From Emiliania huxleyi CCMP1516 (Eukaryota > Haptophyta > Isochrysidales > Noelaerhabdaceae): DNA of 64,000 bases. Every line of letters begins with the position of its first letter. Position 1 is the first letter of the stretch. A program made the position numbers and the translations under genes. The DNA lies in contig NW_005199626.1 in NCBI RefSeq assembly GCF_000372725.1, positions 2,308 to 66,307 of the forward strand, given 5' to 3'. A model generated the notes under the pieces. That model ran no database searches. It saw nothing but the letters and a program-made list of their open reading frames with translations, and was not told where the DNA came from. Below, in pieces: positions 1 to 11,550 of the stretch.

Positions 1-296
1 CTGCCAAAGCGGACGAGGCTGGCGGGAAGCGCGCGGCACCACTGGTTGGAGACGTAGATGAGGACGAGCGCACCGAGCAGCAGCCGCGGCCGACGCGCCG
101 CGCTCGTCTTGGACTGTGCCGCCGGCCCCGCCGCGCAGAGGAGAGGCGACGACGAGCCGCGGCGGCGTTGTAGCTGCCATGCCGGCAGCGCCGGCCGACG
201 AGCCACGTAGCCGCGTGCGGGCACGACGCCGTCCACGCCGAGTGGCCGCTCGAGCGCGGCGGCGAAGGCCAGCAATGCCAGCACGACGCGCGGCAT
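1..296 (-). CDS. Membrane protein, N-terminal part only (cut by window edge); possibly MFS-type transporter
   Basis: Reading the minus strand from the ATG at 296 gives an open frame to the window edge (98 codons). It begins MPRVVLALLAFAAALERPLG, a good ER signal peptide, followed by an Arg/Ser/Ala-rich stretch like a plastid transit region, and then a hydrophobic helix, RPRLLLGALVLIYVSNQWCR, close to the edge. A bipartite leader plus first helix of this kind is seen in plastid-targeted carriers of algae with complex plastids, and the helix-1 sequence resembles major facilitator proteins. The protein family is inference because only the N-terminus is present. It is transcribed divergently from the ankyrin gene at 775, with a dispersed repeat between them. 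Confidence 0.5.
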   Translation of the reverse strand, partial: MPRVVLALLAFAAALERPLGVDGVVPARGYVARRPALPAWQLQRRRGSSSPLLCAAGPAAQSKTSAARRPRLLLGALVLIYVSNQWCRALPASLVRFG

Positions 297-459
297 CGGG
301 AGCACGGTGCCGGGCCCCACAAAGGGCGGCGAGAGCAGCGGTGGCGGAGCTGGCACTCAGTCGACAACCAACACGGTGAAAAATAAGAAGACCGCGCGGC
401 GCGCTCCTGGGCGTGCGGCAACTAACTGCACTCCAAGTGCTCCAAGTGCGCCAGACCTC

Positions 460-598
460 AGCGGAGCTGGGAATAGGACCGCCGCAAGCGGCGTGGCGTG
501 GAGCGGTTGAGCATCCCTCCGGGGGCCCCTCTGCGCCGGGGAGGCGTTGTTGGAGGCTAGGACGCAAGCGTCCGTCGCCCTTTTCAAACTCGGGGCCC
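460..598. repeat. Dispersed repeat family R1, copy 1
   Basis: About 139 bp starting near GCGGAGCTGGGAATAGGACC and running through a GGGGCCCC-rich centre to a short palindromic GGACGCAAGCGTCC. It recurs at 29477-29621 with only a few changes, the second copy having a small insertion. Both copies lie in the 5' intergenic region of genes. No coding capacity is seen. Confidence 0.8.
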
Positions 599-774
599 AC
601 TCCGCTACGCTCCGACCCGAATTTGGACGCCGCCAGTCCCGTGCCCAGTGTCGACACGGAGTTGGTTGTAAAATTCTTGCGTATCGCGTACGTCCCCGAC
701 AGCCGCGCCGGCCCGTCGCTGCCCTGCCCTCGAAACCGACGCATGGACTTCGGGCGTAGCCTGCAGCGCCCGAG

Positions 775-2490
775 ATGGACCCATACGTGGCCTGCAGCAA
801 TGGCTGGTTCGAGGCCGTGGAGTCCGCTCTCGCCGCGGAGCCCGCTCTCCTCAATGCGCCACAGCGTGGGGGCCTCTTTGACTCTCGCACGCTTCTCCAC
901 TGTGCCGCATCGAGAGGCCATTTGCGTCTCGTAGCGGAGCTGCTCAAGAGAGGCGCGGACCGTAGCGTGACGGACAAGCGCGGTGCAACTGCACTCGTAC
1001 TCGCAGGCAAGGCTGGCCACAGCGAGGTTGCCTCCCTCATAGAGGCGGACTCCGCCAGCACATCAGCAAGCTCCAACAAGGCTCCTCCCGGCCGTGGTGC
1101 TCGGGTTCAGTCGAGAGAGGAGCGCGCCTTGCTTTCTCGGGAGCGTCGCCTGGAGCGCGCCCTGCTGATTGAACAGCACCGAAAATCGCGAGAGTCGAAC
1201 GGCGAGAAAGAGGCGCAACGAGGACAACAGAGGAGCACCACAAAGGGCGGCAGCGGTCGGGAGCCTGGGAGAAGGAGAGGAGGGCAGGGCGGCAAAGGTC
1301 AGCTCTGGTCAACCCGGTCTGGTCGGCCCGTCGCACGTCCTGCTGTGCTCCGCCACGCGCCGAGGAGCAATTCGCCGACCGGAGGGGCGTCGCATATGTC
1401 ACGGCAGATGTTGGAGGATCTTGGGCTGCGAGCTCCGCTTGCGACGGCACCCCTGGACCCTACTCCGCCGTCGGCGAGAGCATCCCCAGACTCCACTCCG
1501 CTGGCGAGAGCAGCCCCAGACTCTGCTGTGCGAGCCCTTGCGAGCTCGGGCAATCGCAGATCGACTCGAACGGTTGAGTTGGAGGAGCTGCGCAAGCAGC
1601 TAGAAGCCCTTCGCAAGGAGAACAGCTGGCTCAAGCTCCAGACCACGGGCGAGGCATCCCTCGACGAGGACGAGGCCGGGTGGCGCGAGTTCCTCTCCCA
1701 CCTCAAATGCGTGCTGCAAATGCGGTCCGCGGGTAGGTTTGAGCAGGCAACCTTCGACCAGTTCGAGCAGGCGCTCGTTGCCCTCTCGGATCAGCACCTT
1801 CGCGATCTCTACTCTGGGCTCATGTTGATCTATATCGACGAGCACGACGCCGCCGTGCTCGAGAGGCTCGGCATCGGCGAGCCCGACGAGTCGACAGTGG
1901 GGTTCGCGGAGATGGTCACGATTCGGCTCGGCGAGCTGATGGACGTTCCTCGACACGTCCGCATCCAAAACTTCCAGACAGCTCAGCGTCGCAAAGACGA
2001 GAAGGTGCGGGAGCGAGCGGAGGAGGACAGGCGCGCCCGCGAAGTGATGGCTGCGGCTGCGGCTCAGCGCGAGATTAATGAGCGGGTCGGAAAGGCACTC
2101 CAGCCGCGCTGGCGGTCTCTTCTTGCCGGCGAGGGGGAGGCGTCCGAGGTCCGACGCTTTCAGCGTCACCCCGAGCTCCGGCTACTCGTTGCGAGCGACA
2201 CCGACCTCAAGATGATCTCGCCATACGACTGGCGGAACATGGCGTGCTCCGGTCTGAGAGAGCAGGAGCTGCGCTGCCTCTCCTCCCGGCTCGACACTCC
2301 GGGAATGCCAGCGCAGGCAGACGGCTTCAAGAGGGCCGTCGCCGCTCGACTCGCCACGTGCGATCTTCCGACGGAGGCGGCTGTGGCCACGCTCTGCAAG
2401 GCCCACGGTGGCGGTGTCAGTGCTAGCACACCCGAAGGAGAGGCTCCGCCGAAGCCATTGCCGGCTACGACGCCGGCGCCGCCCCCTGCT

Positions 2491-2551
<61 letters not shown>

Positions 2552-2844
2552 GACCTCCACCGCATCCGCAAGCTCCAGAGAGGGCGGCTGAGAGCGGCGT
2601 TAGCACCGCCGATGGACATTCCCAGATTGTTGCCGCCATTGCTGCACGCAAGGCCGCGCAAGAGGAGAGGATGCGGTTGATAGCGGAGGGCGAGCTCGAG
2701 GTGGAGGATCCGCGCGAACGGCGGCTGCGCGAGATTGCGCTGAAGCAGACAAAGCTGCCCTTACTTGCGTTCCCTGCCTTGCCCAGAAAGCAGAGCTCGG
2801 AGCTCAGCAATCTCGGGACATCGCGGGCCGATGGAGCAACGTAG
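775..2844 (+). CDS. Ankyrin-repeat, coiled-coil and polyproline protein
   Basis: A single open frame of 689 residues from ATG 775. Residues about 1-95 form two to three ankyrin repeats (RTLLHCAASRGHLRLVAELL, then RGATALVLAGKAGHSEVASL). A basic region with Arg/Glu-rich helix follows, then a leucine-rich coiled coil near residue 265 (VELEELRKQLEALRKENSWL), a helical region to about 550, a run of about 20 prolines, and a short charged C-terminal helix. Ankyrin repeats bind proteins, and polyproline tracts bind SH3/WW/EVH1-type modules, so a scaffold role is likely, but no specific function can be named. No intron is needed to keep the frame open. Confidence 0.7.
2491..2551. repeat. (CCG)20 microsatellite inside the ankyrin gene
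   Basis: Twenty perfect CCG triplets in the coding frame encode the polyproline tract. The frame is preserved on both sides, so length changes would alter only proline number. Confidence 0.95.
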
Positions 2845-4649
2845 GTAACGGCACGAGAGCTTTGGCCGCTTGTGCTGACTGATTTTGGCCCTCAGGTCAG
2901 CCTCAGGCTCGGCTCAGAGCCCGAGTATAAAACGTCGAGGATTTCACTGAGTTTCTTGAGCAGCTTACAGCTCGGGCGTCTGCCTAGCACTCGTCGCACG
3001 TCGCAGTCTCTCGCCCACGCGCAGCAGTGTAGCAGCGACCTCCCCACCGGAAGCCGTTGTATCTCTTTAAACGCAGAAGAATTATTTTTAATTGTGTTCA
3101 ACATTGGCCGCCGAAATCGAGGGGTGTGCTTGCCGCACGACTTTATCCCTGGTGCGGCCGGAATTTTTCGCGGTCTCCGCGGCGGATATGGCGGGAGATA
3201 TGGCCTCTGGGCCGGCGCGGGGCCCCCCGGAGGCACCGTGCGCCGCGCCGCAGTGCGGAAACGGGGCTCCGGCTCTATGAGTCTCTATGAGCACCGACTT
3301 CCCGATTAAGTACGGTTAAGTAGAGGGCAGATTTGGAGAGATCTCGAGGAGTACATACAGATAGACCCTCCAACCATCAGAAAACTCCGACCTGATCGGT
3401 CGTACTGACCGCCGACAGATCACTCCAGACAGCAGACAGGCCGACGTCTGCACGCGGCCGGCCGGGCGAGAGGCTTGACACGATCCGACCCTGCGACCCT
3501 GACGCTGCTGCTCTAGCTATCAGCCATGCACTGCTGACTGCTGCCACAATGTGCGACCTGTGCTGGCCCACTTGGCGGCCTTCCCGGTCAGTGGTGAGGC
3601 GCAGTTCAGAGCTGTCGATGGCGCGATGCCGCACTGGTCCCACATTGGTGACACGATACCACCAAGTTTGCCGGTCCAAGAGAGAGGCACCGGCGCTGTC
3701 CTGAGAAGGTGCATGGTCCCTCTTGACTGCCCATGCGCGCGAGGCTGTGTAGGCATAGCCTCGAGAGTGCCAGCAGCCAATCCGAGGTGACGCGCATTGC
3801 GCCAGAAGCGTGCACACGATGGAAGGACACCTTCCTACTGGCCGTACGATCAGGTCGTCACTGAATGCTTGATACTAAGGCCGCGAGCTATGCAGGTGAT
3901 CAATTGTGCATCATGGCACGGTCAGCTGCGCCGACAGGCTGTCGCAAGGCGTGATAGCATGGCCGCAAGTACGCCGAATTCCCATGAAAACAAGTAAAAA
4001 ACGCGAAAAAAGAAAAACAATCCGAAAAAATCGGCGCCTGCGGCGGGCCATGGGACCCCATCTCCCCCCCGCATGGACACCCTCTGGGGCCCCCGCGCCG
4101 GCCCAGAGGATATGGCGGGATATGGCGGGATGCCGCGGGGAGAGATACACCGGGAGATACCGGGAGATACCGGGAGATACGAGATACGGGCAGATACGCC
4201 GGCCCCCAACTCCTCCCACTTTTCTCTTTTAGCCCGAGATCGCGCATCTCGGGGCATATCTCGGACTCGGCGAGGTGGATCCGTGGATTGGGTTGGGAGC
4301 GAGGGGGCGGAAGTGATCAGTGCGGTAGATCGGTCAGTCGGGGCGCGTGAGCCGGACTTGGGGGCCAGGCGGCTTTCATTTCTCCATGCGTTCATGCACA
4401 TGCGACATGGAGTGCAAGATACTCGTTTGTTGCAGCTCGTTCTGTTGCCGTCCCAAATGTCACTCCCCTTTCTCCCGGCCGGGGTGGGGGGCGCGCGGGG
4501 GCGGCGGGTGTGCGGGATGTCTGTGAGCCCGAGAGCGATGTGCGTGTGTCCGCCCTGCGTTTGTTTCATTACATCGATGGTAGCTCCAAAAGTGTGCAAA
4601 AAAGAATTCAAGCACTAGCTGACAGCAGACTGGCTCGGACTGGCGCTAC
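2845..4649. other. Intergenic region with a distant inverted repeat and a short tandem repeat
   Basis: No convincing gene is visible. CCTCTGGGCCGGCGCGGGG at 3204-3222 is present as a perfect inverted copy (19 bp) at 4091-4109, and both arms are next to GGATATGGCGGG-type repeats. A decamer CCGGGAGATA is tandemly repeated at about 4150-4181. The arrangement could be the ends of a degraded element, but no target duplication was found. Confidence 0.5.
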
Positions 4650-4888
4650 AAAGAACAACGCGCTAGCCGCGCGACGACACTCGATCGACAACTCTCCGTT
4701 CATGCGACCTAATGTGCGCCTCTCGGCGAACCTCAGCATGCTCTTCACCGAGGCTCCCTACCTCAAGCGCTTCGGCCTCGCCGCCCGTCACGGCTTCCGC
4801 GCCGTCGAGTCGCTCTTCCCGTACGGCGAAGCACCTGCGAGTGCGGTGGCTGCGGAGCTTGAGAGGCACGGGATGGAGCAGGTGCTTG
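4650..4888 (+). pseudogene. Detached copy of hydroxypyruvate isomerase-like exon 1 (5' part)
   Basis: These 239 bp match 12508-12746 without an obvious difference (offset 7858). They carry 42 bp of 5' flank plus the ATG and the first codons (MRPNVRLSANLSMLFTEAPY...) up to ...GMEQVL. At 4889 the sequence departs from the gene and becomes unrelated, so the copy cannot encode an isomerase. It is either a duplicated fragment or the original 5' end separated from its gene by the intervening 7.6 kb. Confidence 0.85.
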
Positions 4889-4937
4889 AAACAGACACCG
4901 GGAAATCATTGCTTCCAACGAAATCGGTGTCTGTCTC
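4889..4937. other. Hairpin-forming sequence at the breakpoint of the exon copy
   Basis: ACAGACACCG (4891-4900) pairs with CGGTGTCTGT (4925-4934), giving a 10-bp perfect stem with a 24-nt loop, directly beside the point where the HYI copy stops. Helitrons end in a short hairpin, but the expected CTRR terminus is not visible here, so the meaning is open. Confidence 0.6.
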
Positions 4938-5195
4938 AAACACAAACGCACAGCCCCGCGGCCCAAGAGACACCTCGCTGCATCGCGGGGGGCGCGCAAG
5001 CACACTCATCACTGTGGAGTTCACGAGCCAATAAGAAATCTAGCACACCTAGTGGCTTGGGCTCGGCAGCTTGTCTGTTGTCAACTCTAGCCGAAGCCAG
5101 AGTCGGTCGGAGCCGAGGAAGTCGTCGAGGCGACCGAACATTTCGTTCACGTCGCTAGAGTAGAGCCGGTGCCACATGTGATTCTTCTGGCAAAA

Positions 5196-5414
5196 TTAGC
5201 CGCCCCTACGCCTGGATCCCCTATCGCGGCGGTGCCGCACCGGATCGCGATGCAGCTGCGCCATGCGGAGACCTGCCCCCTCCAGCTGCGCCCCGGTGAG
5301 ATATGCCCCCTGCAGCTGGGAGGTGAGACGAGACTCTTCGCCCAGCAACTCTTGCGGCATGGGGGCGAGGCCGTGGACGAGCGCGAGGTGAAAGACGAGA
5401 AACCGAATCATCAT
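5196..5414 (-). CDS. Possible small secreted protein with pentapeptide-like repeats
   Basis: A 72-residue frame starts MMIRFLVFHLALVHGLA, a plausible signal peptide, followed by LQGAYLTGAQLEGAGLRMAQ, which has the A(x)LxG spacing of pentapeptide repeats. It is too short for a full domain and may be one exon or a relic. The remaining sequence from 4938 to 5885 holds nothing else recognisable apart from CTAC/CA microsatellites at about 5755-5788. Confidence 0.25.
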   Translation of the reverse strand: MMIRFLVFHLALVHGLAPMPQELLGEESRLTSQLQGAYLTGAQLEGAGLRMAQLHRDPVRHRRDRGSRRRGG

Positions 5415-5830
5415 CAGGGCCTATGAATAAGGAGACGCGATTGGCGAGCGAGCGGGGAAGCGCATCGCATGGTGGGTGGGAGTGGCGCGGGCGGGGCGGG
5501 CTCCGTGAGCAATAGGCGTCGCTCGCGTGAGCAACAGGCGGGCCCCGTGAGCGATAGGGGATCCAGGCGTAGGGGCGGCGGGCCTGGCGGCGGGGCGAGA
5601 GCAGTGAGCTTCAGTGATCTTGGACGGGAACCAAAGGAGGCGGTGAGGGATTACCTACCTCGAATTCTTCCACGCACAACAATCCAGAAAATTCCTATCT
5701 TCTTCCCCTTGCTTGAGTACTCACTACCGAGCCTGGCTGTTCTTCACCTTTCTACCTACCTACCTACTCACTCACTCACACACACACATGAAGTGTTGGG
5801 TCGTCTCTAGAGGCTGATTAGCCCAACCGC

Positions 5831-5857
5831 AGGGCCGGGGAGCTAAGAAGCGCACCC
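5831..5857. repeat. Dispersed repeat family R2, short copy
   Basis: AGGGCCGGGGAGCTAAGAAG followed by CGCACCC is shared with the longer copies at 27995-28187 and 32158-32399. It lies at the point where the Helitron Rep reading frame runs out, so the repeat may mark the truncation. Confidence 0.7.
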
Positions 5858-5885
5858 ACCCAGAGGCCGGGCGATTGGAGAGCAC

Positions 5886-8800
5886 TCACTCGCCTTTACT
5901 CAATCGCGCCTTTGCATCCTCCTCCAGGAGCTGTTCGAGGCCTCCCTCGCGGAGAATGCCTCTGACTGATAGCTCCTCGAACATCGTACCGGTGATGTTG
6001 GAGTCAGAGATGAAGCTGCTGGGGGTGGAGTCGCGGAAAGACGTCTTGAGCACCAGCTGTTGGTAGAGATAGTGTTCGCCGTGCTGATCCGGTTCTAGCC
6101 ACTTGATTGCCACCGGCTGTGGAGCATCGGACTTTGCTTGGCGCGGGACGACGTATCGGGCACTGGGGATGATGGCTCCAGCCGGAGCGTCACCGTCAGC
6201 ACCGTCCCCGGCACCGAGTCCGACCTCTGCTCTCGCATCGTCGTTTGTGCCGCCGTCATCGGCGGCATATGGAACGCCGCTCTGCGTGCATCGCCAGTAC
6301 TTTCCAGCTCGACGACTAGCCTTGGGAATGTTTTTCCCCAGCACGGTGCGGTAGTGGCGGTGAAAGTATGGATAGAGCATTGCCTCCCAGTATGAATTGC
6401 CGGTCGTATCGCACGGCCTGCACTCGTACTGCTCGAGCGTGCCGTCCATGAAGCGCAGCGGTTTCCCGCCCGCGGCGTCGGTATCTCCGTCACCGCTGCA
6501 CTCTGATCCGGACACCGATGCAGCATCGCAGTCGTCGTCATCGCTGCCATCGTCGCCGTCAGTCCTGTTCTGGCGAGTCGGAGCGCGCATACGCATGTGC
6601 GGCGGCTTGGTGCACAGGTGAACTACATTAGCGCCGCTTCGCATTGTGAAGCCCCACGCCCGGTGCACGCACTCAGGCTGTCCGACCAGACGGCCGTCGA
6701 GGAAATGCTGCTGCGATCCCACTCGGCTGCCTTCTTGTTGCCGCGTCGTGTCTTTGAGGAGCCCGTGGGGCTCCGGCTTGGGGACGTACCTATGACCAGA
6801 AGAGCGCGCGTGTGAGTAGCGCGTGCGGGATGCGTGGGGAGTGCCGTGTTCAGTCGGTGTTCTTAGCGGCGGCAACGATGGAGATGGTGAGCAGCGAAGT
6901 GGGGTTAGGGAGAGTGTCGCAGGAAATCGCTGCTCACTTCGAAGTGTAGTCCATGAATCCGGTGCCGGTGCATCGTTGTATGTTCATCGACGCGCCCCAG
7001 GCAAGCAGCCACTCGGCGACATAGGGGCTGATGCGTGTGTCCTCTTCGTACTCGCAATCGTACTCGTATCGACCCGATGTCGGGTTGATGGCGCATCCGC
7101 TAGCGCCGCGCGTCACGTTGTAGCGGCGCGGATAGCCGTACTTGCATTCCTCGCACGACACGCCCATCGACACCTTACACTTTGGTCGGCAGTCGTGCCG
7201 TTGGAGGCGCAGCACTAACTTTCGCCACTGGCGCTCTTCGCGCGTCCGGCAGGCCCGAGGTGCGGTGCCGATGATCGCGGAATCGCCTGGCAGCGGGGAC
7301 GTGTCATCGAAGTCGCGATCCTCAGCCTCGGCCACCCAGAAGACTATGTGTATGTGGAGCGAGGCGCGCATCTGATCTTCTTGCCGCCACCAGACGCGTG
7401 TGATGTTGCCGATCGGCGACTGACCGGTGAGGTAGCGCTTGAGGAAGGCGTCCCACCGTCGGTTGTACTGACGCGTCGCCTCGACGGGCCGCTTCGAGTG
7501 ATGCTCGCCATCGCACGCTGCCTTGAGGTCGGACCAGCCGGACTCGTTGCAAGTGAAGGTAGCCCAGTACTGTGGTGGGCCATGCTCGACCGCCATGGCG
7601 TGCAGCTCGGCGGCGGCTTCGTCCCAGTAGGCTTTGCTGCCCACGACGTTCGCACCGACTGTGGAGGTGTAAGACTCGAAGACGTTGCAGTATGGTACGT
7701 ACTCCGGCGCGGCTTCGCGAAGGTCTTTCCACCGCTGATGCAGCGCTGCGCTGTGAGCGTTGACGTCATCGCTGGATGCATTCATTGCCAGGTGGGCGTT
7801 GACAGTCGACGTGCCTCCGCCTTGCATCGACCGCTTCGTCATGAGCTGGAAGTGGAACCAGATGAACTCCTCTGCACGGCCGAACGTGTCGGCGATACTC
7901 GCGAACATTTTTCGTCGGTAGTGCTTCCGAGAGCACGCGATTTCGCTGTCGACGCGATCGCCAGCGCCCTTTGGAAGCAGCACCGTGTGCGTCGCGTTGC
8001 CTGCGCTCGACTCAGGAGCGTCGGTGTCGAGCGGCTGCGACACCAGGGCGCCGTCGCGGAGACGCTTGTCTCCAAGCGAGGGGTCGCGCGTGAGAGACTG
8101 GTTGTGCGCCGTCGGATCGAGCGGCAGTGACGTCGTCGCGGCACCGATGAACGCGTTCGGGTGGGCGAGTCGGCCCTCTGGTCTCTCCGTGTCGTCATCG
8201 CTTTCGCTGTCGGACGGCTGCGTCATGGTTGGCATCGAGGAATCGATCTCGCGATGAAGGCACGTTAACGTCTTTCGGACGATGGGGTTGCCCGTCTGCT
8301 CGTCCATGAGGCGGTGCAGCGCCTCTCGTTGCACCGCGCGCGAGCCGCGGGAGTAGTCGCCGCCCGTGCGAGCCCGAGTCACGAGAAGAGACGACATGCC
8401 GTCGAAGTCTGCCGGCTCGAGGAGCCCACCTCCTCCGCAGTGCACGTAGCCGGCGCCACCGTACCCTTTGAACACCGGATTGGCCATTTTGAGGACACCG
8501 AGAGCGAGTCGGTCCCAGACCGAGCACGCAGCGTACTTGGGTGCCTGCTTCTCGCCGATGCCGATGGACTCATATGTGCCGTCGGCACGGTGACCGTCGA
8601 AGAGGTCGAGCTCGGCCGCGCTGCATTGGCTGTAGTAGAGCTTGCCTTCGTCGTCGCGACGTTTGCACGCACACTTGCACATCGAGCACGTGAAGACCTT
8701 GCATCCTCCGTTTGGATGCGGCTCGCAGAGAAACACCTCCTTGTCGGCGTCAGCGCGGTCCGCGTTTTCTGGCATGCGACCACGCATTTTGCGGATCGCA

Positions 8801-9110
8801 CGCTTGATGTAGTATCGGAAGACGCGGTATGCGCGGCAGTCGTACTTTGATGTTACGTTGGAGACGCGGATCGTGTCTCCCGGCTGAGGGTGGTTTACCA
8901 TGCCGCACTGAAAGCAGACACGGCATGGTGTCACTGCGATCTCTCGCATGTGCGTTGCAAGCTTATTCCACGTCGGAGTGTCGACAGGCAGATGCGTCTC
9001 GTCGGCGTGCTCCGAGTGATTTGACGAGATCAGGTTGTTGACGAGTTGCAAGTGCTCGGGGGCTCGCGCTCGAGGGTTGTGCGCCGGATCTTTGACCTGA
9101 CGCCTACGAG
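5886..9110 (-). mobile_element. Helitron Rep (HUH endonuclease) gene, helicase part missing
   Basis: Two frames join across a phase-consistent intron, 6937-6790 on the minus strand (TCGAA|GTGAGC ... CATAG|GTACGTC). The first exon (about 9110-6938) has zinc-binding Cys clusters (CRVCFQCGMVN; CSMCKCACK), the Helitron N-terminal domain (PPQYWATFTCNESGWSDLK) and the HUH motif LHIHIVFWV. Splicing builds DYTSK|YVPK, with the two spaced tyrosines of the Helitron Rep active site on either side of the intron. The second exon (6789-5886) has the linker region typical between Rep and helicase and ends at a perfect donor (GGCGA|GTGAGTGC), but no Pif1 helicase exon follows in the 5.9 kb downstream. The element is therefore probably truncated, although the nuclease motifs look intact. 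The N-terminal start is uncertain. Confidence 0.8.
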
Positions 9111-9919
9111 TTGTGCACACACTGAGTATACCAGATGCGGGTGTGTGGGCATGACACGGGGGGCATGGCTGACCATCGCTCCCAGTACTGGTCGACGTCA
9201 CTCGAGACGACGATGAGACGCGGTGAGCGGTTGTACAGGTCGAGCTCGCCGACTGTCTGCTCGGAGTTGTCGAGCAGCTGCTCGATCTCCGCGCCGGTCC
9301 ACGAGGGGCCAGGCGTCGTATTTGTCGCATCAGACTGCTCCTCTGGCGGTGCCAGGTTGAGAGCTGATACGTTTCGCTCGTCGCCTTCGATGGTAATGAT
9401 GCACGTCGAATTGATGTCATCTACGTTGTCGATTCGGGCTCGACGAGGGGCCGCCGTCGCGGTGGAAACGAACCATACATTGTCACCTTTGTTCAGCTGC
9501 ACGACTTGCGGTGTGCTTGGCACTCCATCGTCCGTCGCCGCATCAGCAGCAGCTGGCTCGTCGCGACATATCGTCGAGTTGGCCGGCAGTGGCGGGCGAG
9601 GGCGATGCATGGAAAGAGTTGACTTGGAAACGGTCGTGCTGTAGTCGTCGATGCGGATCGTGTAGTATGGCAAGTTGTCCCACGGTCGGTGCTTGGCTAC
9701 GATGGTTGCGTTTCGAGGCACGCCATCGCGGCACCTGTAGCGCACGCTCTCGGACACCGCGAAATCCTGAAGGTGGCTGCACGCAGGCATGGAGTCTCTG
9801 AGCACGGCAAGACGCACGGTCTTAGAGTTCGCTATCTCCGCTGCACCAGGCGGAGCTGCTGTCCGGAGCCATCGTGCGACGTGCTCCGTGAGCTTGCCGA
9901 CGGTCATAGTCGAACACAC
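9104..9919 (-). CDS. Helitron-associated ORF with two Tudor/SH3-like modules
   Basis: A 271-residue frame directly upstream of, and overlapping, the Rep frame on the same strand. Two segments look like small SH3-fold (Tudor/Agenet) modules: RYRCRDGVPRNATIVAKHRP with YYTIRIDDYSTTV, and KGDNVWFVSTATAAPRRARI with STCIITIEGDERNV. Such modules bind methylated residues or nucleic acid and often occur in transposon-encoded proteins. Whether it is a separate protein or an upstream exon of Rep could not be decided: no normal-length intron fits the 9104-9130 overlap. Confidence 0.45.
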   Translation of the reverse strand: MCSTMTVGKLTEHVARWLRTAAPPGAAEIANSKTVRLAVLRDSMPACSHLQDFAVSESVRYRCRDGVPRNATIVAKHRPWDNLPYYTIRIDDYSTTVSKSTLSMHRPRPPLPANSTICRDEPAAADAATDDGVPSTPQVVQLNKGDNVWFVSTATAAPRRARIDNVDDINSTCIITIEGDERNVSALNLAPPEEQSDATNTTPGPSWTGAEIEQLLDNSEQTVGELDLYNRSPRLIVVSSDVDQYWERWSAMPPVSCPHTRIWYTQCVHNS

Positions 9920-11550
9920 GTCTTCCAGTCGGAAACGATCAGACGCATCGAGTGTGACCGCTGTCTCTCGATGGTCGTCGAAGAAGCAGAATCGCGTCGC
10001 GTCGAGCTGAAGCTCCCACGTCTGCGGTGCCTATGATGTGATCGTGACGAGACGAGTGAGTAGATTAAGATTGCGCGTGGTGGATCGAGACACCGTCCGA
10101 GGCATAGGGTTTGTCGGTGAGAGTGGCGGGGAACGTGAGTGTGCTGGCATGGAGCTGGTGCGAGAGCGCAGCAGAGGCGTACGTGTGGCTCGATGTTTGA
10201 CTGTCAGCGATAGCTACGGTCTCCGAGTGTCGACGAGCGGGTATGCGTGTCATGGTGCGTGCGGGTGCTCGGACACGAAGGCGTCGGCGCTGTGAATCTG
10301 TATGTTGTGGTGAGCGAAGAGGCAGGCGGAAATGTCGGCGGCGGCGTTGAGGGGGGCGGCGGCGGCGGCGGTGTCGAATGTGTAGGTGACGTAGCTGGAG
10401 ATAGTATCGGCAGAGATCTCTCGGAGGGTATGTTGTGGTGAGCGAAGAGGCAGGCGGAAATGTCGGCGGCGGCGTTGAGGGGGGCGGCGGCGGCGGCGGT
10501 GTCGAATGTGTAGGTGACGTAGCTGGAGATAGTATCGGCAGAGATCTCTCGGAGGTGGCGAGGTCGGCGGTGGCTGAGGCGGTGGCGACGGCGACAGTGG
10601 GGGTGTAGTGGGCGCCGACGAGGGCGGTGGCGGAGCCGAGGGCTGTGGAAGCGGCGCATGTACAGAGGCTATCGACGGAGGCATCGAAGGTGGGGCCGAG
10701 GGCGTCGGCCGCTCGAGAGCGGTGACGGACGCGTCGGCGGTGGGGAAGGTGGCGGAGGCGACAGCGCCACAGAGGGGCGTGACGGAGACAGCGGCGACGG
10801 CGAGGTGGCGCCGGCGGGGGTGGGGACGGTGAGGGCGGGCGGGGGGGGGGGGGGGGGGAGCCGCCACCGCGGTGATGAAGACGGCGGCGGCGTGGTCGGC
10901 GGCAGCGATGGTGGAGGCGGTATAGGCGGTGTTGAGAGGGGCGGCGGAGAGTGAGACGACGATGACGGCGGCGGCGAAGAGGGTGGGTGCGCGACGGTAA
11001 TGGCGGGGGCGTCCGTGGCGAGGGCAGCGGTGACGATGGTGGCGGGCTCGCAAGAGGAGGACTCGGGGATGGCGGAGATCGTGACGTCGGTGTTGGGGGG
11101 GGCGGAGAGGGCGGCGGCAAGGGCGGTGGCGGTGGGGAGGGTGGCAGGTGGAGAGAAGTGTCGGGATGAGCGATGGTGAAGGCATGGAGGAAGTACGCGA
11201 GAGAGATCGGCGGAAGTGGAGGTGTGGGTTGCCGCTACGTTCCTAAGATAGCGACAGTGATTTAGTGCTGATAACGGGACTGCGATACGTGTGCGCGTTG
11301 TAGGCGTGTAGGCTCAGGCCTGTCAGCGCAGCGCGGCGTTTGAGTGAGGTGGGGCGGGATGGCGAGGAGAGAGATTGTGTCAGTAGCGGAGGAGGGTGCT
11401 GGGAGGCCGTCTGAGTCTAGCTCGGCGCTGCCGTCGGTCGCGAGGTCCGTGACGTAAGTTGAAGTAATCTCGCGGACGGTGGGGTCCGATGTGATTATCA
11501 TTGGGTGATGAATGACAGAGGAGATGCGGGTTTGGGAGGGTGTGGATTCA
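9920..11550. other. Low-complexity GGC/GCC-rich spacer inside the Helitron segment
   Basis: Long open frames here encode only Pro/Arg/His or Gly/Asp runs caused by skewed composition (purine-rich GGCGG on the plus strand). I see no domain. If the Myb-like frame at 11551-12369 and the Helitron frames are one gene, this would be an intron. Confidence 0.5.
10300..10556. repeat. Two tandem copies of a 128-bp unit
   Basis: The unit starting GTATGTTGTGGTGAGCGAAG at 10300 recurs at 10428 with an almost identical sequence up to TCTCTCGGAGG near 10556. It lies in the low-complexity spacer. Confidence 0.9.

Noticed and set aside
10065-11185. Long Pro/His/Arg or Gly-rich open frames on both strands
   Set aside because: They follow from GGC/GCC skew; no domain and no consistent codon pattern.
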